Shown: positions 42,516 to 54,428 of the stretch, in pieces
How positions within the stretch are numbered: the stretch's first letter is position 1
How the letters are laid out: the number at the start of each line of letters is the position of its first letter
Assembly (NCBI GenBank): GCA_026122225.1
Contig: JANEZZ010001873.1
Location: 1,426,001-1,490,000, forward strand
Reading direction: 5' to 3'
Length of the DNA: 64,000 nucleotides
From: Heloderma charlesbogerti
Lineage: Eukaryota; Chordata; Lepidosauria; Squamata; Helodermatidae
The notes under the pieces: generated by a model
Database searches by the model: none
Seen by the model: only the letters and a program-made list of their open reading frames with translations
What the model was told of the DNA's origin: nothing
Program-made: the position numbers and the translations under genes

Positions 42516-43329
42516 TCCATGTTTAAATAGATCGGAGATAATGAGCTATCAAATTATGCTGCTCGTGTTCTGCTTGAGTTCCCTCTGTGAAAAAGGAAAA
42601 GCCACAAGAAGAAGAGCTAGATCAATGAAACATATGGAAGACTCAGATAAGGGGGAGAAGGAGGGGGAAAGGGAAAGGGGTAACAGGAGGCACATGTAAA
42701 GGGAGTCCGTTGTGATCTTGCATTTAAAACCGAAGCAGAAAGCCTTGTTTCAAATGCAGAATTTTAGGCTGGTATAGAGATGCTCTATATATTCATATCC
42801 AGACCCATTTCAATCTGGGTTTTGGGCCTGCTTATGGGACCATATCAGCCTTGGTCACCCTATGGATGACCTTTATCGAGAGAGGGACAGGGGGAATACA
42901 ACTCTGTTAATTCTGCTTGTTCTCTCATTGGCTTTTGATAATATTTGCCATGGAATCCTCATGGATGGGCTCCATGGGTTGGGCATTGGAAAAACTGTGT
43001 TATAGTGGTTCTGGTTCTACCTGTGAGGTTGATTGCTGAGAGTTTGGGAGAGAGGCTCATTGCCTGTTCTGGATGGGGTTGCACTACCTCTGAAAGATCA
43101 GGTCCATGGTTTAGGGGTACTCCAGTATCCATCTCTGTCACTGAAGACACAAATAGCCATGGCGGCTCAAAGGGAGCAGTGGGCGGTATGTTAGTTACAG
43201 CCTCTTCTGGACAGAGATAGTTTAGTCACAGTAGTACAGGTACTAGAAACCTCAAGGCTGGATCACTGCACTGCATTCCATGTTGGGCTGTTCTTAAGCT
43301 TGGTCCAGAAGCTGCAGCTAGTGCAGAAT

Positions 43330-45308
43330 TAGGGGTGTACGAAACCCCGCTTACCTGGCTCCACTGGGGTCCGCAGGTGGGGGGAGGTGATCCGTTCCTC
43401 CCCCCAGAATCCTCGATGGGGGGGGGAAAGCGATCTGTTCCTCCCCCCTGGAATCCTGCCCGACTAGCTCCACTCTGCGGCCATTGGCACTGGCATTCGG
43501 CCCCACGAAAACCCGTGGCGGAATGGTCTCCCACCCCCCGCCACCCTGCGGAATCCCCCCCGAACGAAACTTACCTGGGGCTCCAGTGACGGCGGCGGCG
43601 GCTGGTCTTTCGGCCAGCTGCTGCAGCTGCCATTTGCGTCCTGCCAAGCTGCCATGATAGGCTCCGTAAGTATTTACGGAGCCTATCATGGCAAAGAGCA
43701 GGGACGTAAACGGCGGCCGCTACGCCATTTGCGCCGCTGCTCTTTCCATGAAAGGCTACGTAAGTATTTACATAGCCTATCACGGTAAAGGCAGCCATGC
43801 AAATGGCGGCCACTACACCATTTGTGTGGCTGCCTTTACCATGATAGGCTACGTAAATACTTACGTAGCCTATAGGGGTCTACGAAACCCCGCTTACCTG
43901 GCCCCGCTGGGTTCCGCAGGTGGGGGGAGGCGATCCGTTCCCCGCCTCCAGAATCCTGCCTACCTGGCTCCACTCTGCGGCCAGGCTGTGGATCCGCTGG
44001 CCAGGCCAACCCACAGCGGGGCCTCCAGCCGCTGCCAGGCTGGTGCGGACGCAAATGGCGTCCTGTGTAGGGGACGCAATTTGTATCCCTATGCCGGCCC
44101 ATGATAGGCTATGTAAATATTGACGTAGCCTATCACAAAAGAAAAAAAACAGCAAACGCAAAAGGTGGCGACTATGGCGGCTGCCATTTGCGTTCCTTTT
44201 TTCCCCGCTGTGATAGGCTATGTAAATATTTACTTATGCCATTTGTGCCCCTCTGTTTTGCCATGAGAGGCTACGTAAATATTTACATAGCCTATCATGG
44301 TGGAAAAAAAAGGGAATGTAAATGGCAGCTGCTGTAGCTGCCGCCATTTGCGTTCCCTTAGTTTTGCCGCGATAGGCTATGTAAATACTTACGTAGCCTA
44401 TCATGGCTTCTGCAGGGACGCAAATGGCGTCCCTGCGTTAGCCGTGATAGGCTACGTATTTATGTAGCTTATCACGGCTATCTGGAGGAAGCGAATGGCG
44501 GCCACGGATGCGGACGCCATTCGCTATGCAGCGTGGATGGCAGCAGGTAGGTGCTCTGTTCTGGGCCCATTTCGCGGGGGTGGGTGGGCGGGAAAGCTTC
44601 GTTCTGCCATGGATTTCGGGGGGCTGAATGCACTGGCATTTGGCCTCACTGAGATCCATGGCGGAATTCTCTGCCATGCCTAGTAGCCTATCACAGAAAG
44701 AACAGCGGCGCAAACAGCGTAGTGACCGCCGTTTGCGTCCCTGCACTTTGCCGTGATAGGCTACATAAATACTTATGTAGCCTATCACGGCAGCCTGGCA
44801 GGATGCAAATGGCGGCCGCTCTGGCGGCTGCCATTTGCGTCTGCAGCAGCCCGGCTGCGGCTGGAACTCTGGCTGTGGATGGCCCTGGCCGGCGGCTCTG
44901 CGGAGCTGGCCAGGGAGGATTCTGGGGGGAGGGACGGAGCACCTCCCCCCCCACCACGAATCACACCTGCGACAAGGTAAGTGACTTTCGTACATCCCTA
45001 ATACGTAGCCTATCATGGGCTGGCATAGGGACGCAAATGGCATCCCCTACGCAGGATGCCATTTGCGTCCGCAGCAGCCCGGCAGTGGCCGGAGCCGCCA
45101 CCGCCGCTGCCACCACCTCTTCATCCGCCGGCAGAGGTGCTGCCAGAGTTGGTGGCGGTGCCGCAGCTACAGCCAGGTAGGCTCCATTTTGCGGAGCTTT
45201 CGCTGGGTGGTGGGTCGGGTTGCTCCGTTCTGCCACGGATTCTGGGGGCCCGAATTCACTGGAATTCAGCCTCCCTGGGATCCATGGCAGAATTCTCTAA
45301 CATCCCTA
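43330..45308. mobile_element. E9: nested composite of hAT-like palindrome-array elements
   Basis: The outer ends are a B end TAGGGGTGTACGAAACC (43330) and an A end TTCTCTAACATCCCTA (45308). The flanks are tgcagaat (43322-43329) and tgtagaat (45309-45316), 7 of 8. Inside, a second copy lacking its first 60 or so bases starts near 43484 and ends with a full B end at 45000. That copy is split in turn by E9b (43873-44682). The block is thus three layers of one family within an L2. Outward GCTTACCTGG, AGGTAAGTGAC and AGGTAGG strings are present at the respective ends. No coding capacity. Confidence 0.85.
43873..44682 (-). mobile_element. E9b: hAT-like element inserted in a palindrome of E9
   Basis: The B end TAGGGGTCTACGAAACC and the A end TCTCTGCCATGCCTA are bounded by an exact duplication, gtagccta (43865-43872 and 44683-44690). 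The target is the right half of a P1 palindrome of the host copy, and joining the flanks restores it. P1-type palindromes inside lie at about 44099-44135, 44211-44236 (truncated), 44261-44300, 44370-44408 and 44442-44480. It shows that the family has been active more than once. Confidence 0.93.
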
Positions 45309-45440
45309 TGTAGAATGCAGCAGCTTGGCTGTTGTTAGGAGCGTTCCCTTTTCAGCATGAAACACCTTTGCTGAAGGAACTGCACCGGCTGCTTATTTGC
45401 TACTGGGCCAGGTTTAAAGTTTTATTGGTGTATAAGAGAG

Positions 45441-46215
45441 GAATACTGGTCACTGGGAGATCATCCCAGTAGCCTCTCCCTGACCATGTCATTCATCTCT
45501 GGCCCTTTGGACTTCATTTTGCCTACACAGGAACCACACCCCCAGCACTGCTCTATCTTCAAGCTTGGCCTAAGACATCTGTAGTCAGGAGCCAGTGGTC
45601 CTATTTCTCCCAGTGCTCAGGAGGGGCTAGGGGCTGGCAAATCAATGGCTGAAAGCACAACAGGGGCAAGCAAAGCCAGAGTCTACAAATAGTCTGAGTC
45701 AGATCCAGAGTAACACATAGCAAGCCAGGCAATACAGACAAAAAGGGTTATGCAAAGAGAGTAGTCAAATCCAGGCCACAGTCACTTACAGACACGGGTC
45801 CAACCAGAAGGCAGGGGCTGCAGACAGGAGAGTAGGCTGAAGCTAAAGTCAAACACAGACATTGTTTCTAGCACTTCCAGTAAGCTTCTACTGGGTTTTT
45901 ATCCAGGAGCTGACCATGTCTATTCATGAGGAGCCCTTCTGCTCCCAAGTAGGCCTCTGCTGCAGCCTGGCACTTTGTTGAGGTTCTCTGAGTTGGGCTT
46001 GCTGCCTCTGGCACTGAAGCTCCCTGGGACTTGGGGGGGGCACTCAGCCTCCTCCTCTGAGGAAGACTGCCCCTCTTCACAAGGGGCTGGGACCTCAGTG
46101 GGCTCCCTCAAGGACTCAGGCCCCTCTGACGGTGTGGGCAGGGCCTGAGCCTCGTCCTCTGTTGGGGGCTCTAATTCGTCGTCATCGTCAGAATCTTCTG
46201 ATGGGGCCATGACAT
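45441..46215. repeat. Unidentified sequence with an acidic open frame on the minus strand
   Basis: The minus-strand frame 45920-46270 (116 codons) is rich in Glu, Asp, Ser and Pro (SEDSDDDDELEPPTEDEAQA). The neighbouring text 'caagccaggcaatacagac' and 'gcaggggctgcagacagg' has the flavour of long terminal repeats of LTR retrotransposons, but I see no paired repeat, primer-binding site or clean TG...CA ends. A degraded solo LTR is possible. Function cannot be stated. Confidence 0.3.
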
Positions 46216-46218
46216 CAG

Positions 46219-46412
46219 TGTGGTGCAGCAGCAAGAATGCTGATATTAGATGTAGGAAGCCTATGTTCAATTCCTGCAGCTGAGAAGCTCATTGAGCATC
46301 TTTGTATGTCAAGCAAACCTACCTCATAAATTATTTGCGATGCTAAAGTGCCACTCGAAACTTACCAGAAGAATGGAGGGATGCAAATGTATTTAATAAT
46401 ACATTTTTTTTC
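46219..46412 (+). mobile_element. Degraded CORE/MIR-type SINE
   Basis: 'gtggtgcagcagcaagaatg', 'gttcaattcctgcagctg', 'ctcattgagcatctttg', 'cctacctcataaattattt' then an AATAAT end. The landmarks follow the SINE at 25449-25681 but with many changes. Confidence 0.45.
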
Positions 46413-47177
46413 TTTTTTAGGCCCAGGAGAAGTTTGATAATAACTGGATAAAGAGATGAACTTTGGAAGGTTCAGCATGTAACAAGAGACTTTGGCAGAA
46501 AATGGGACTCTTGAGTGTAAGGTGAATAATGAAGTAACGTCAGATAAATGGGTGTGCATGACTAATAATAGTGTAATAATAAGCAATTATATAGCAATTT
46601 CCACTTTCCAAGTACTTTAAGAGCATTAACTACCATTACACAAATGGAAGGTACATAGTTAGCTCTTTTTCTGCATTTGCATAAAAACTCTTACCCTTAG
46701 TAAATTATATGTGAATCTTCTAAAAAACCGCAGGCGAGTAGTCATACTTTCATGCCAGTATTTGCATAAGTAAAGGCCAAACTGTGCAAAGGGGGTGGGG
46801 GTGAAGCAAGAAATTGCATTTTTTAACTTGTGTACTCATAGTTGGCTCTAGACAACATACTAATTAGCATAATCATAATCAGCTTCAAAGAAATTAAGAA
46901 GGGTCTTGTACAGAGATATGAATACACACACACACACACACATGTTTTTGACATTCAAATGAGCATACATATGAAATATAGGGTGAAATCCAGTTCTGTT
47001 ATTTACATATTAACAGTTAAAATCAGTGAGACTATGGCCACTGACTTCAATTGGGAATGCACCAGTCATAAGTTTAGGGTATAAAAGAGAGATCCTTATT
47101 TGCAGCTGGAGGTTTCACTTCTGTTTTCTCCCTTCAGCTGTCCACTGTGCCAAAAATGTGTTTTTATTATCGAGGAG

Positions 47178-47178
<1 letters not shown>
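46413..47178. other. Unassigned DNA with an AC repeat
   Basis: An (AC)n tract lies at 46924-46942. No other feature is recognised. Confidence 0.4.

Positions 47179-47252
<74 letters not shown>
47179..47252. repeat. Compound (AT)n(GT)n microsatellite
   Basis: About 18 AT units switch cleanly to about 19 GT units at 47214. It is the longest simple repeat in the window and likely polymorphic. Open frames crossing it are artefacts. Confidence 0.98.
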
Positions 47253-47254
<2 letters not shown>

Positions 47255-48159
47255 TTGTCCAGCCACAGGAAAGGAGGACAAATGAAAACAATACCCGAGT
47301 GTATGCAACCAGCAGCATAGGAGAATCACTGGATGATGGAGCAAGTGATTAAATGCATGACTTGACAGAACTTCCCACATTTCCTCAAAGGCAAGGCATT
47401 TCAATGACATGTACTGAAGGGCAAACTCCCCTGGTCTTGATTTAAATATGGGCTTGGTAAACCAAGCTGTTTTCCATAAAAGTGAGAAAGCCCAGTTCTA
47501 AATTAGGAAATCCCACTGCTCCTTTTCAGGTGTTCCCAAAAAGAAAAAGTGGAGCACAGATAGGGACACTGGTGTTGGCTCCACTGCCATCTCCCACCAT
47601 CTCCCTGTGTTGAAGGGGAAGGTCTGCAGTGAGACTGTAACCATACTTGGCCAAATATGGTCACAAAAAAAGTGGTCCACCGGCTCAAGAACCCTGCTCC
47701 CAACCCATTATAGGGCTGCTGGCTGCCACATAAATAAACAGAGGGCAGGTGGCAGCACCCCTTCATAGATCACTGCCTTGTTGTGGCGAACGGGCTTGCA
47801 TAACTCAGTGAAGCCATAAGCGATGCCGTGCAGGGCCACCCAAGACGGACAGGTCATGGTGGAGAGTTCTGACAAAATGTGGTCCACCGGAGAAGAAAAT
47901 GGCAACCCAGTATTCTTGCCAAGAAAACCCCATGGAACGTATCACAAGGCTAAAAGATATGACGCCAGAAGATGAGCCCCTCAGGTCGGAAAGTGACCAA
48001 TATACTACTGGGGAAGAGCAGAGGGAATTTCCAAGTAGCGCAAGAAAGAGTGAAGCAGCTGGGCCAAAGCTGAAAGGACACTCAGCTGTGGATGAGTCTG
48101 GTCTGGTGGTGAAAAGAAAATCTGATACTGTAAAGAACAATATTGTTTAGGAACCGGGT

Positions 48160-49632
48160 ATGTTAAGATCAATGAATCAAGGTAAGCTGGAGGTGGTCAA
48201 ACATGAGATGGCAAGATTGAACAACGACATCTTGGGCATCAGCGAACTAAAATGGACAAGCATGGATGAATTTAATTCAGGTGACCATTATATATACTAC
48301 TATGGGCAAGAATCCCTTAGAAGAAATGGAGTAGCACTCATAGACAATAAAAGGGTGGGAAAAGCAGTACTGGGGTACAATCTCAAAAACAATAGACTGA
48401 TCTCAGTACGAATCCAAGGCAAACCATTCAACATCACAGTAATTCAAGTCTATGCCCCAACCACAGAGGCCGAAGAAGCTGAGGTTGATCGGTTCTATGA
48501 AGACCTACAACACATTCTAGAACTAACACCAAAAAAATATGTCCTCTTCATCATAGGGGATTGGAATGCTAAAGTAGGAAGTCAAGAAATCACTGGGATA
48601 ACAGGCAAGCATGGCCTTGGCATACAAAATGAAGCAGGACAAAGGCTAATAGAGTTTTGCCAAGAGAACACGCTGATCATAGCAAACACTCTTTTCCAGC
48701 AGCACAAGAGGTGACTCTACACATGGACATCACCAGATGGTCAATATCGAAATCAGATGGATTATGTCCTTTGCAGCCAAAGATGGAGAAGCTCTATACA
48801 GTCGGTAAAAACAAGACCTGGAGCTGACTGTGGCTCAGATCATGAGCTTCTTATTGTAAAATTTCGGCTTAAATTGAAGAACGTAGGGAAAACCACTAAA
48901 CCATTCAGGTATGACCTAAATCATATCCCTTATGAATATACAGTGGAGGTGAGGAATAGATTTCAGGGACTAGACCTGATAGACAGAGTGCCTGAGGAAC
49001 TATGGACGGAGGTCTGTAACATTGTACAGGAGGCAGCAACTCAATCCATCCCAAAGAAAAAGAAATGCAAGAAAGCCAAGTGGCTGTCTGATGAGGCTTT
49101 ACAAGTAGCTGAGGAAAGAAGGGAAGCGAAAAGCAAGGGAGAAAGGGGAAGATATATCCAACTGAATGCAGATTTCCAGAGAATAGCAAGGAGAGACAAG
49201 AAGGCCTTCTTAAATGAACAATGCAAAGAAATGGAAGAAAATAATAGAATGGGAAAGGCTAGAGATCTCTTCAAGAAAATCGAGGATATCAAGGGAACGT
49301 TTTGTGCAAGGACGGGCATGATAAAGGACAAAGAAGGCAGGGACCTAACAGAAGCAGATGAGATTAAGAAGAGGTGGAAAGAATTCACAGAAGAACTATA
49401 CAGGAAAGATCTTAATGTCCCTGATAGCCATGATAGTGCAGTCACTGAACTTGAGCCAGACATCCTCGAGAGTGAAGTCCAGTGGGCCGTAGGAAGCATT
49501 ACTAACAACAAAGCTAGAGGAGATGACAGTATTCCAGCTGAACTATTTATGATCCTAAAAGATGATGCTGTTAAAGTGCTGCACTCAATATGCCAACAAA
49601 TTTGGAACACTCAACAATGGCCACAAGCCTGA
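48160..49632 (+). pseudogene. BovB endonuclease and linker (copy 3), one internal stop
   Basis: Two long in-phase frames, 48160-48714 (184 codons) and 48757-49632 (291 codons), cover almost the whole endonuclease. In the first are ISELKW, VYAPTTEAEEAEVDRF, IGDWNAKVGSQ; in the second TRPGADCGSDHELL and the Lys-rich linker to WNTQQWPQ at the RT edge. The interruption is a TGA where copy 1 has CGA, a likely CpG decay. It is the best endonuclease in the window. The second frame ends where TGG of the other copies became TGA. Confidence 0.9.
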
Positions 49633-50878
49633 AAAGATCAGTTTACATTCCAATTCCAAAGAAGGGCAATGCCAAAGAGAGTTCAAACTATCGTACAATT
49701 GTGCTCATTTCACATGCCAGCAAGGTTATGCTCAAAATCCTACAAGGTAGGCTTCAGCAGCATGTGAACTGAGAACTACTGGAAGTACAAGTGGGGTTCT
49801 GAAGCGGTAGAGGAACTAGAGATCAAATCGCCAACATTCGCTGGATCATGTGTGGATCACAACAAACTGTGGCAAATTCTGAAAGAGATGGGAGTACCAG
49901 ACCACCTTACCTGTCTCCTGAGAAACCTGTATGAGGGTCAAGAAGCAACAGTAAGAACCAGACATGGAACAACCAATTGGTTCAAAATTGGGAAAGGAGT
50001 ATGACAAGGCTGTATATTGTCGCCCTGCTTATTTAATTTATATACGGAGTACATCATGAGAAATGCCAGGTTGGATGAATCACAGGTCGGAATTAAGATT
50101 GCCGGGAGAATTATCAACAACCTCAGATACGCAGACGATACCACCCTAATAGCAGAAAGCGAAGAGGATCTAAAGAGCCTGGTTTGAAACTCAACATGAA
50201 AAAAATGAAGATCATGGCATCTGGCCCCATCACTTCCTGGCATATAGAAGGGGAAGAAATGGAAGCAGTGACAGATTTTACTTTCTTGGGCTCCAAGATC
50301 ACTGCAGACGGTGACTGTAGCCATGAAATTAAAAGACTTGCTCCTTGGGAGGAAAGCTATGGCAAACCTAGACAGCAGAGTAAGAAGCAGAGACATCACC
50401 TTGCCAACAAAGGTTCATATAATCAAAGCTATGGAGCTTTGATTATACATCCCAGTAGCAACGTATGGCTGTGAGAGCTGGACTGTCTGTAAGGAATGCT
50501 GAGCGCTGAAGAATCGATGCTTTCGAACTGTGGTGCTGGAGAAGACTCTTATGAGTCCCCTGGACTACAAGGAGGTCAAATCAGTCAGTCCTAAAGGAAA
50601 TCAACCCTGAATGCTCATTGGAAGGACAGATACTGAAGCTGAAGCTCAAATATTTTGGCCACCTAATGCGAAGAGAAAAGTCACTGGAAAAGACCCTGAT
50701 GCTGGGAAAGATTGAAGGCAAAAGGAGAAGGGGACGGCAGAGGATGAGATGGCTAGATAGCATCACCGATGCAATGAATATGGACTTGAGCACACTCCAG
50801 GAGAGAGCACAGGACAGGAAGGCCTGGCATGCAATGGTCCATGGGGTCACGAAGAGTCGGACACGACTGAACGACTGA
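49633..50878 (+). pseudogene. BovB reverse transcriptase (copy 3), motif A deleted
   Basis: Compared with copy 2, the bases between 'cgctggatcatg' and 'tgtggatcacaac' at 49849 are missing. That removes the segment encoding IDYAKAFD, which holds a catalytic Asp, and shifts the frame. YADD survives at 50128-50139. A later gap near 50180 removes about 37 bp. A small insertion near 50435 repeats 'caaagctatggagctttg'. The C-terminal end at 50618-50878 is open. Confidence 0.85.
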
Positions 50879-50898
50879 ACAACAACAAGGTGGCAGCA

Positions 50899-52182
50899 AG
50901 TGTGTGCGTGGGACTGGTCAGCACTGGGTGGCCATGGAGAGTAGTCTGCCCATGATCACTGGCAATGTGGAAGTGGGCCTGCGCTAGATACTCCCTAGTG
51001 TCTTTTCCAATACGTGCCTGGTGTCCTGGCTAGGCATGAGGCCCAGAGGAAGCACAGCAGTGTTCATTGTCTGTTCCAGGTCAACTGAGCCAAGGCAGGA
51101 CCTTGGAGAGCACCCTGCATGAAGTGCTGGCTGGAGTACTCTCCCATAAGGAAGCTGTTCTCCCAGCAAAGGACTGCAGTCAATTGAGGCCTTAAGAAGG
51201 TTGGCAGAGCTTGGTCTTTCAATGGTTCCACCCTTGCTGGATGCTGACTGTAGTTCTTAAAGGTCTGGTGTCTGCTTTTGCAGTCTCATGATCCTGCATG
51301 GCTGAGGGACAGCAGAAAGTGCAGGTAAGTCATCCTCAAAGTCAGATGATGGAAGAGCTATGTCCAGGAAGGCATGTCCTCTGCCCTGAAGTAGTGTGAC
51401 CAGAGACTCATTTGAATCAGAGTCTTCCTCAGGGTAGTGCAGAGTCTCAGAACCAGGAGACATAAAACCTAGAAAGTGAGATAGGGACAGTGGCAGTAAG
51501 GTGTCTTGCTTCTTTCTTCTATTAGGGCACCTAGCATGCTGCAACAGCCACATTTCAGGTGTAAGGAAAATGTAGTCCTCAGTTCCTGATCTCATTCTTT
51601 TCCAGGGCTTCTTATGCTGGTATGCTACAGTTTACAGTGTTGTAGGTATCATGGTGGAAGAGAAAGAGAGACGTTATTGCTGCCTCACACTTGGACTCGG
51701 GAGCCCCTGAAGACTACATTTTTCAGGGCTGCTTGCATCTGGGATGCTGCTGTTGCAATATTTTAGGTTCCTGTTAGAGAGGGAGAAACTGACCTTACTG
51801 TTACTGCCTCTCCAGCATATACATTTGGGAGAAGAAAAGGGGTGTTGTGATAGGGATGAAGAACAGGCTGACAGCAGTAGTGGTCTGAGGAAAGCCCCAG
51901 TAGGAGGCAACCTAGGCCTGAATTCAGAAGGGCCTGGCCATGCTTTGTATAGGGGTGAAGCCTTCAGAAACAGGGGAGGGATTTTGAACTCCCCTAGTTA
52001 CCGAATCACTATCAGTGTTGTAAGTTCACATACATTCAGCTACATGTCATCAAGTGATGTACATGCATGTGTAAACAAAGTCAGAGTCCCAAGGGATTGT
52101 GGATCTCTAATTTATCAACTTGGCCAAATAAATCAAAGTACCAGGACTTAAGGTAATGCAGTCCCACAATTGTCCATGAGAT
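50899..52182. other. Unassigned DNA with an acidic minus-strand open frame
   Basis: The minus frame at 51257-51595 (112 codons) has YPEEDSDSNESLVTLLQ and SSDFEDDLPALS, similar in flavour but not in sequence to the frame at 45920-46270. No start or splice context and no family recognised. An LTR-element origin is possible. Confidence 0.3.
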
Positions 52183-52185
52183 TAA

Positions 52186-52272
52186 CAGTGCTTCCTATAC
52201 ATGTCTACTCAGAAGTAAGTTTCATTGAGTTTAATGGGGATTACTAATTGAACTGGGTATAGGATTGAAGCC
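52186..52272. mobile_element. Squamate MITE with Harbinger-like ends
   Basis: The left end AGTGCTTCCTATACATG, the middle 'ctactcagaagtaagtttca' and 'tttaatggggattact', and the right end GTATAGGATTGAAGCC. TAA flanks both sides (52183-52185 and 52273-52275). The right end matches the Harbinger-like group at 7294-7402 and 8090-8219. Confidence 0.6.
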
Positions 52273-52275
52273 TAA

Positions 52276-54117
52276 ATTCAATTACCTTAGCTTAACTGGT
52301 TTATAGACTGATCCTCTCTCATACAGAACAGATTTTCCACACATTTCAATGGATGATACCAGTGTTCATATGGATTTTTCCTTGTTCATATAAATAGGCT
52401 GCCTCCCTCTACTGGAAAGAATGGGGACTTCTGCACATGCAAGAGATTAATAACGTGTATGTCTAAGAGTAGATTTTTTGCATTAGGTTGACCACATGGC
52501 TCCTTTTATTCCTCACTTATTTCCTTTTGTGGGGATATTTCTATAGAAATAACATTTCTAACTAGCTCAGCTTTTTGTTTTCTAACAAAATCCTTTGATT
52601 GGCTCTATACTACCTGAAGAGTGAGTGAGGATAAAGTTCCTCATCAGTCATTGCTCAATGATCAGATCTAAATATAACAATCAAACATTCTGAATACACA
52701 GCATGAGTATTTTAAAGGATGCTCTCTCAGCCGCACATTTCTACATCAATTACACATTTCAAAACAAATGTGGAGAGGTACCCAATTAAGCTCCTTGTGC
52801 AGCTGTCGGCATACGTTTTATCTTTATTTGGTACTTTGTTTAAGGTCTGTGGAAAATGCCACTGATTATGGATAGCGAACCAGAGAGTGAAGGCATTAAT
52901 TAGGGAAGCACAGATGCATTTGAACAAAACACTTATAATTTGGAATTGGGGTTAAAATGGGCAAGCAGAACTGGTGTGATTTTATTGACATGTTTTGTAA
53001 GATCAAGACTTTTTGCAAATTGGAGGCAATTTCATAATTTAAAAACAAAAAAACAAAGGTGTTCTGGGTATTTTCCTTTCTAACATTCAAGTTACTTGTA
53101 GATGAGATATTTCTGGCTTAAGGTGTTCAATGGAGGGAAAAAAGAAGAGTGTCACATTTGATATTGGACATTGTGGTCACTTAGAGTGATTGTTGCGTAC
53201 ATGCTGTACTAACTTTAAATATAGATGGGTGTTGTGGCTGCCACTGGGAAAACAGACTTCAAAGAGTACCTCTCTGAGTGAGGGACCATTTAGATCAAAA
53301 TCGGCTCATGCCAGTTAACCCTCTGATGTGGCTAAAATCAACGTGAATCCCCTTAGATCTACTTCATATAATAGCTTCCTATTATCATGTGTCCTTGTCA
53401 ATGTGTGTATACACACTTTCCTGAACAACATGTGTCGGGATTTTTAACCGAACGTTATGGTGAGCCATGAAGCAACACAGATGGGGAAAGGAGTAAAGAG
53501 ACAACAAGCTAGCGGTTATGGTACTCTAATATGCAGTTCATTACAAAAATAGATAGAATAAATACATGGGCAACATCTAGATGGAACCAGCAATTATCTA
53601 TACATGAGGCTGGAGGTAGTGGAAGGACCAGGAAATGGAGTAGCATGCAAGGGATGTAGGAAGGCAAAGGAGACGAAATGATAACCAAATAAGGGGATGA
53701 AAGGTTAATAGATGTCAGGTAACAACAGCAGCAGCAGCAACAATTTATTAGACTCCTTTCTCAGAATAAAAGACCCAAGGCATCTTATAACAGGGATTAA
53801 AACTGCTTTAAATTGTTGTACACAGCCTTGATGGCTTTTTGCAGATAAGGCGGTATATACATATCAATAATTAAGTAAATAAATAAATAAGAGGAAAACA
53901 TACACACAATTGCAGCCTGATTTGCCCTGTCCTATCTTCCTCAGACAAAATGGAGAGTTTAGAGCCAAGGTACTGGGAAAACACAGACATGGCAGCAGGG
54001 CTTGCCTCCTTTGGCAATACCATGTGGAAAATTATCTGTGTTGCTTACCTTCTCAATGGTAAACACACCTTCAGCATAACATTGGAAATGTTGTGTATAT
54101 TCATTTGATAATACCCA
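52276..54117. other. Unassigned DNA with two facing LINE tails
   Basis: At about 53745-53800 an L2-like tail on the minus strand ('tttattagactcctttctcag') meets a plus-strand one at about 53818-53890 ('ccttgatggctttttgcag' to an AAAT run). No gene is recognised in the 1.8 kb. Confidence 0.4.
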
Positions 54118-54428
54118 CCACATAGTTCACTACCACGAGATGTAGTGGTGACCACCAATTTAGATGGCTTTAAAAGGAGATTACACAAATCCCTGGAGGA
54201 GAAGGCTATCGATGGCTACTAGTCCTGATGCCTCTATGCTACCTCCAGTAACAGACGCAGTATGCCTATGTACACCAGTTGCTGAGGAACACGGGTGGGA
54301 GGGTGCTATTGCACTCATGTCCTACTTGTTGGTTTCTCACTGGCAGCAGGTTGGCCACTATGTGAACAGAATATTGGACTAGATGGACCTTGGTCTGATC
54401 CAGCAGGGCTCTTCTTATGTTCTTATTT
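54118..54428 (+). mobile_element. CR1 LINE 3' end (plus strand)
   Basis: Text such as 'gatggctttaaaaggagatt', 'ggctactagtcctgatgcc', 'tattggactagatggacctt' and 'ctgatccagcagggctcttc' ends with the CR1-type tail TTATGTTCTTAT. It is the reverse complement of the segment at 59815-60015. The frame at 54164-54382 covers only the C-terminal tail. 5' truncated. Confidence 0.85.

Larger units (their letters stand above)
42785..45440 (+). mobile_element. L2 LINE fragment (plus strand), split by E9
   Basis: 42785-43329 and 45309-45440 read as decayed L2 reverse transcriptase. There is an exposed 'ttgataatatttgccatgg' (equivalent to the FD.VDH region of motif A), then LHGLGIG-like, then a C-terminal segment 'tagtgcagaat...gcagcagcttggctg' interrupted by E9. 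After the insertion 'cggctgcttatttgctactg' and 'aggtttaaagttttattggtg' follow the L2 order. Many stops, no usable frame. Confidence 0.65.
47756..50887 (+). mobile_element. RTE-BovB LINE, copy 3, full length
   Basis: The 5' start 'caccccttcatagatcac' and the 3' end 'cgaagagtcggacacgac' plus AAC repeat. The 11-bp duplication aggtggcagca at 47747-47757 and 50888-50898 fixes the edges. Length is about 3.1 kb. It is the most divergent copy: it lacks the shared TGA of copies 1 and 2 at the linker but has its own stops (TGA near 48712 and 49630) and a deletion of about 68 bp at 49849 that removes RT motif A. A second loss near 50180 removes part of the segment after YADD. Confidence 0.95.

Noticed and set aside
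3951..44480. CRISPR-like array: palindromic repeats at near-regular spacing
   Set aside because: The repeats are palindromes separated by other palindromes, not unique spacers, and lie in eukaryotic transposons with target duplications. The setting is vertebrate.
47026..47410. Frames of 60-108 codons rich in Ile-Tyr and Cys-Val
   Set aside because: They are translations of the (AT)n(GT)n microsatellite.
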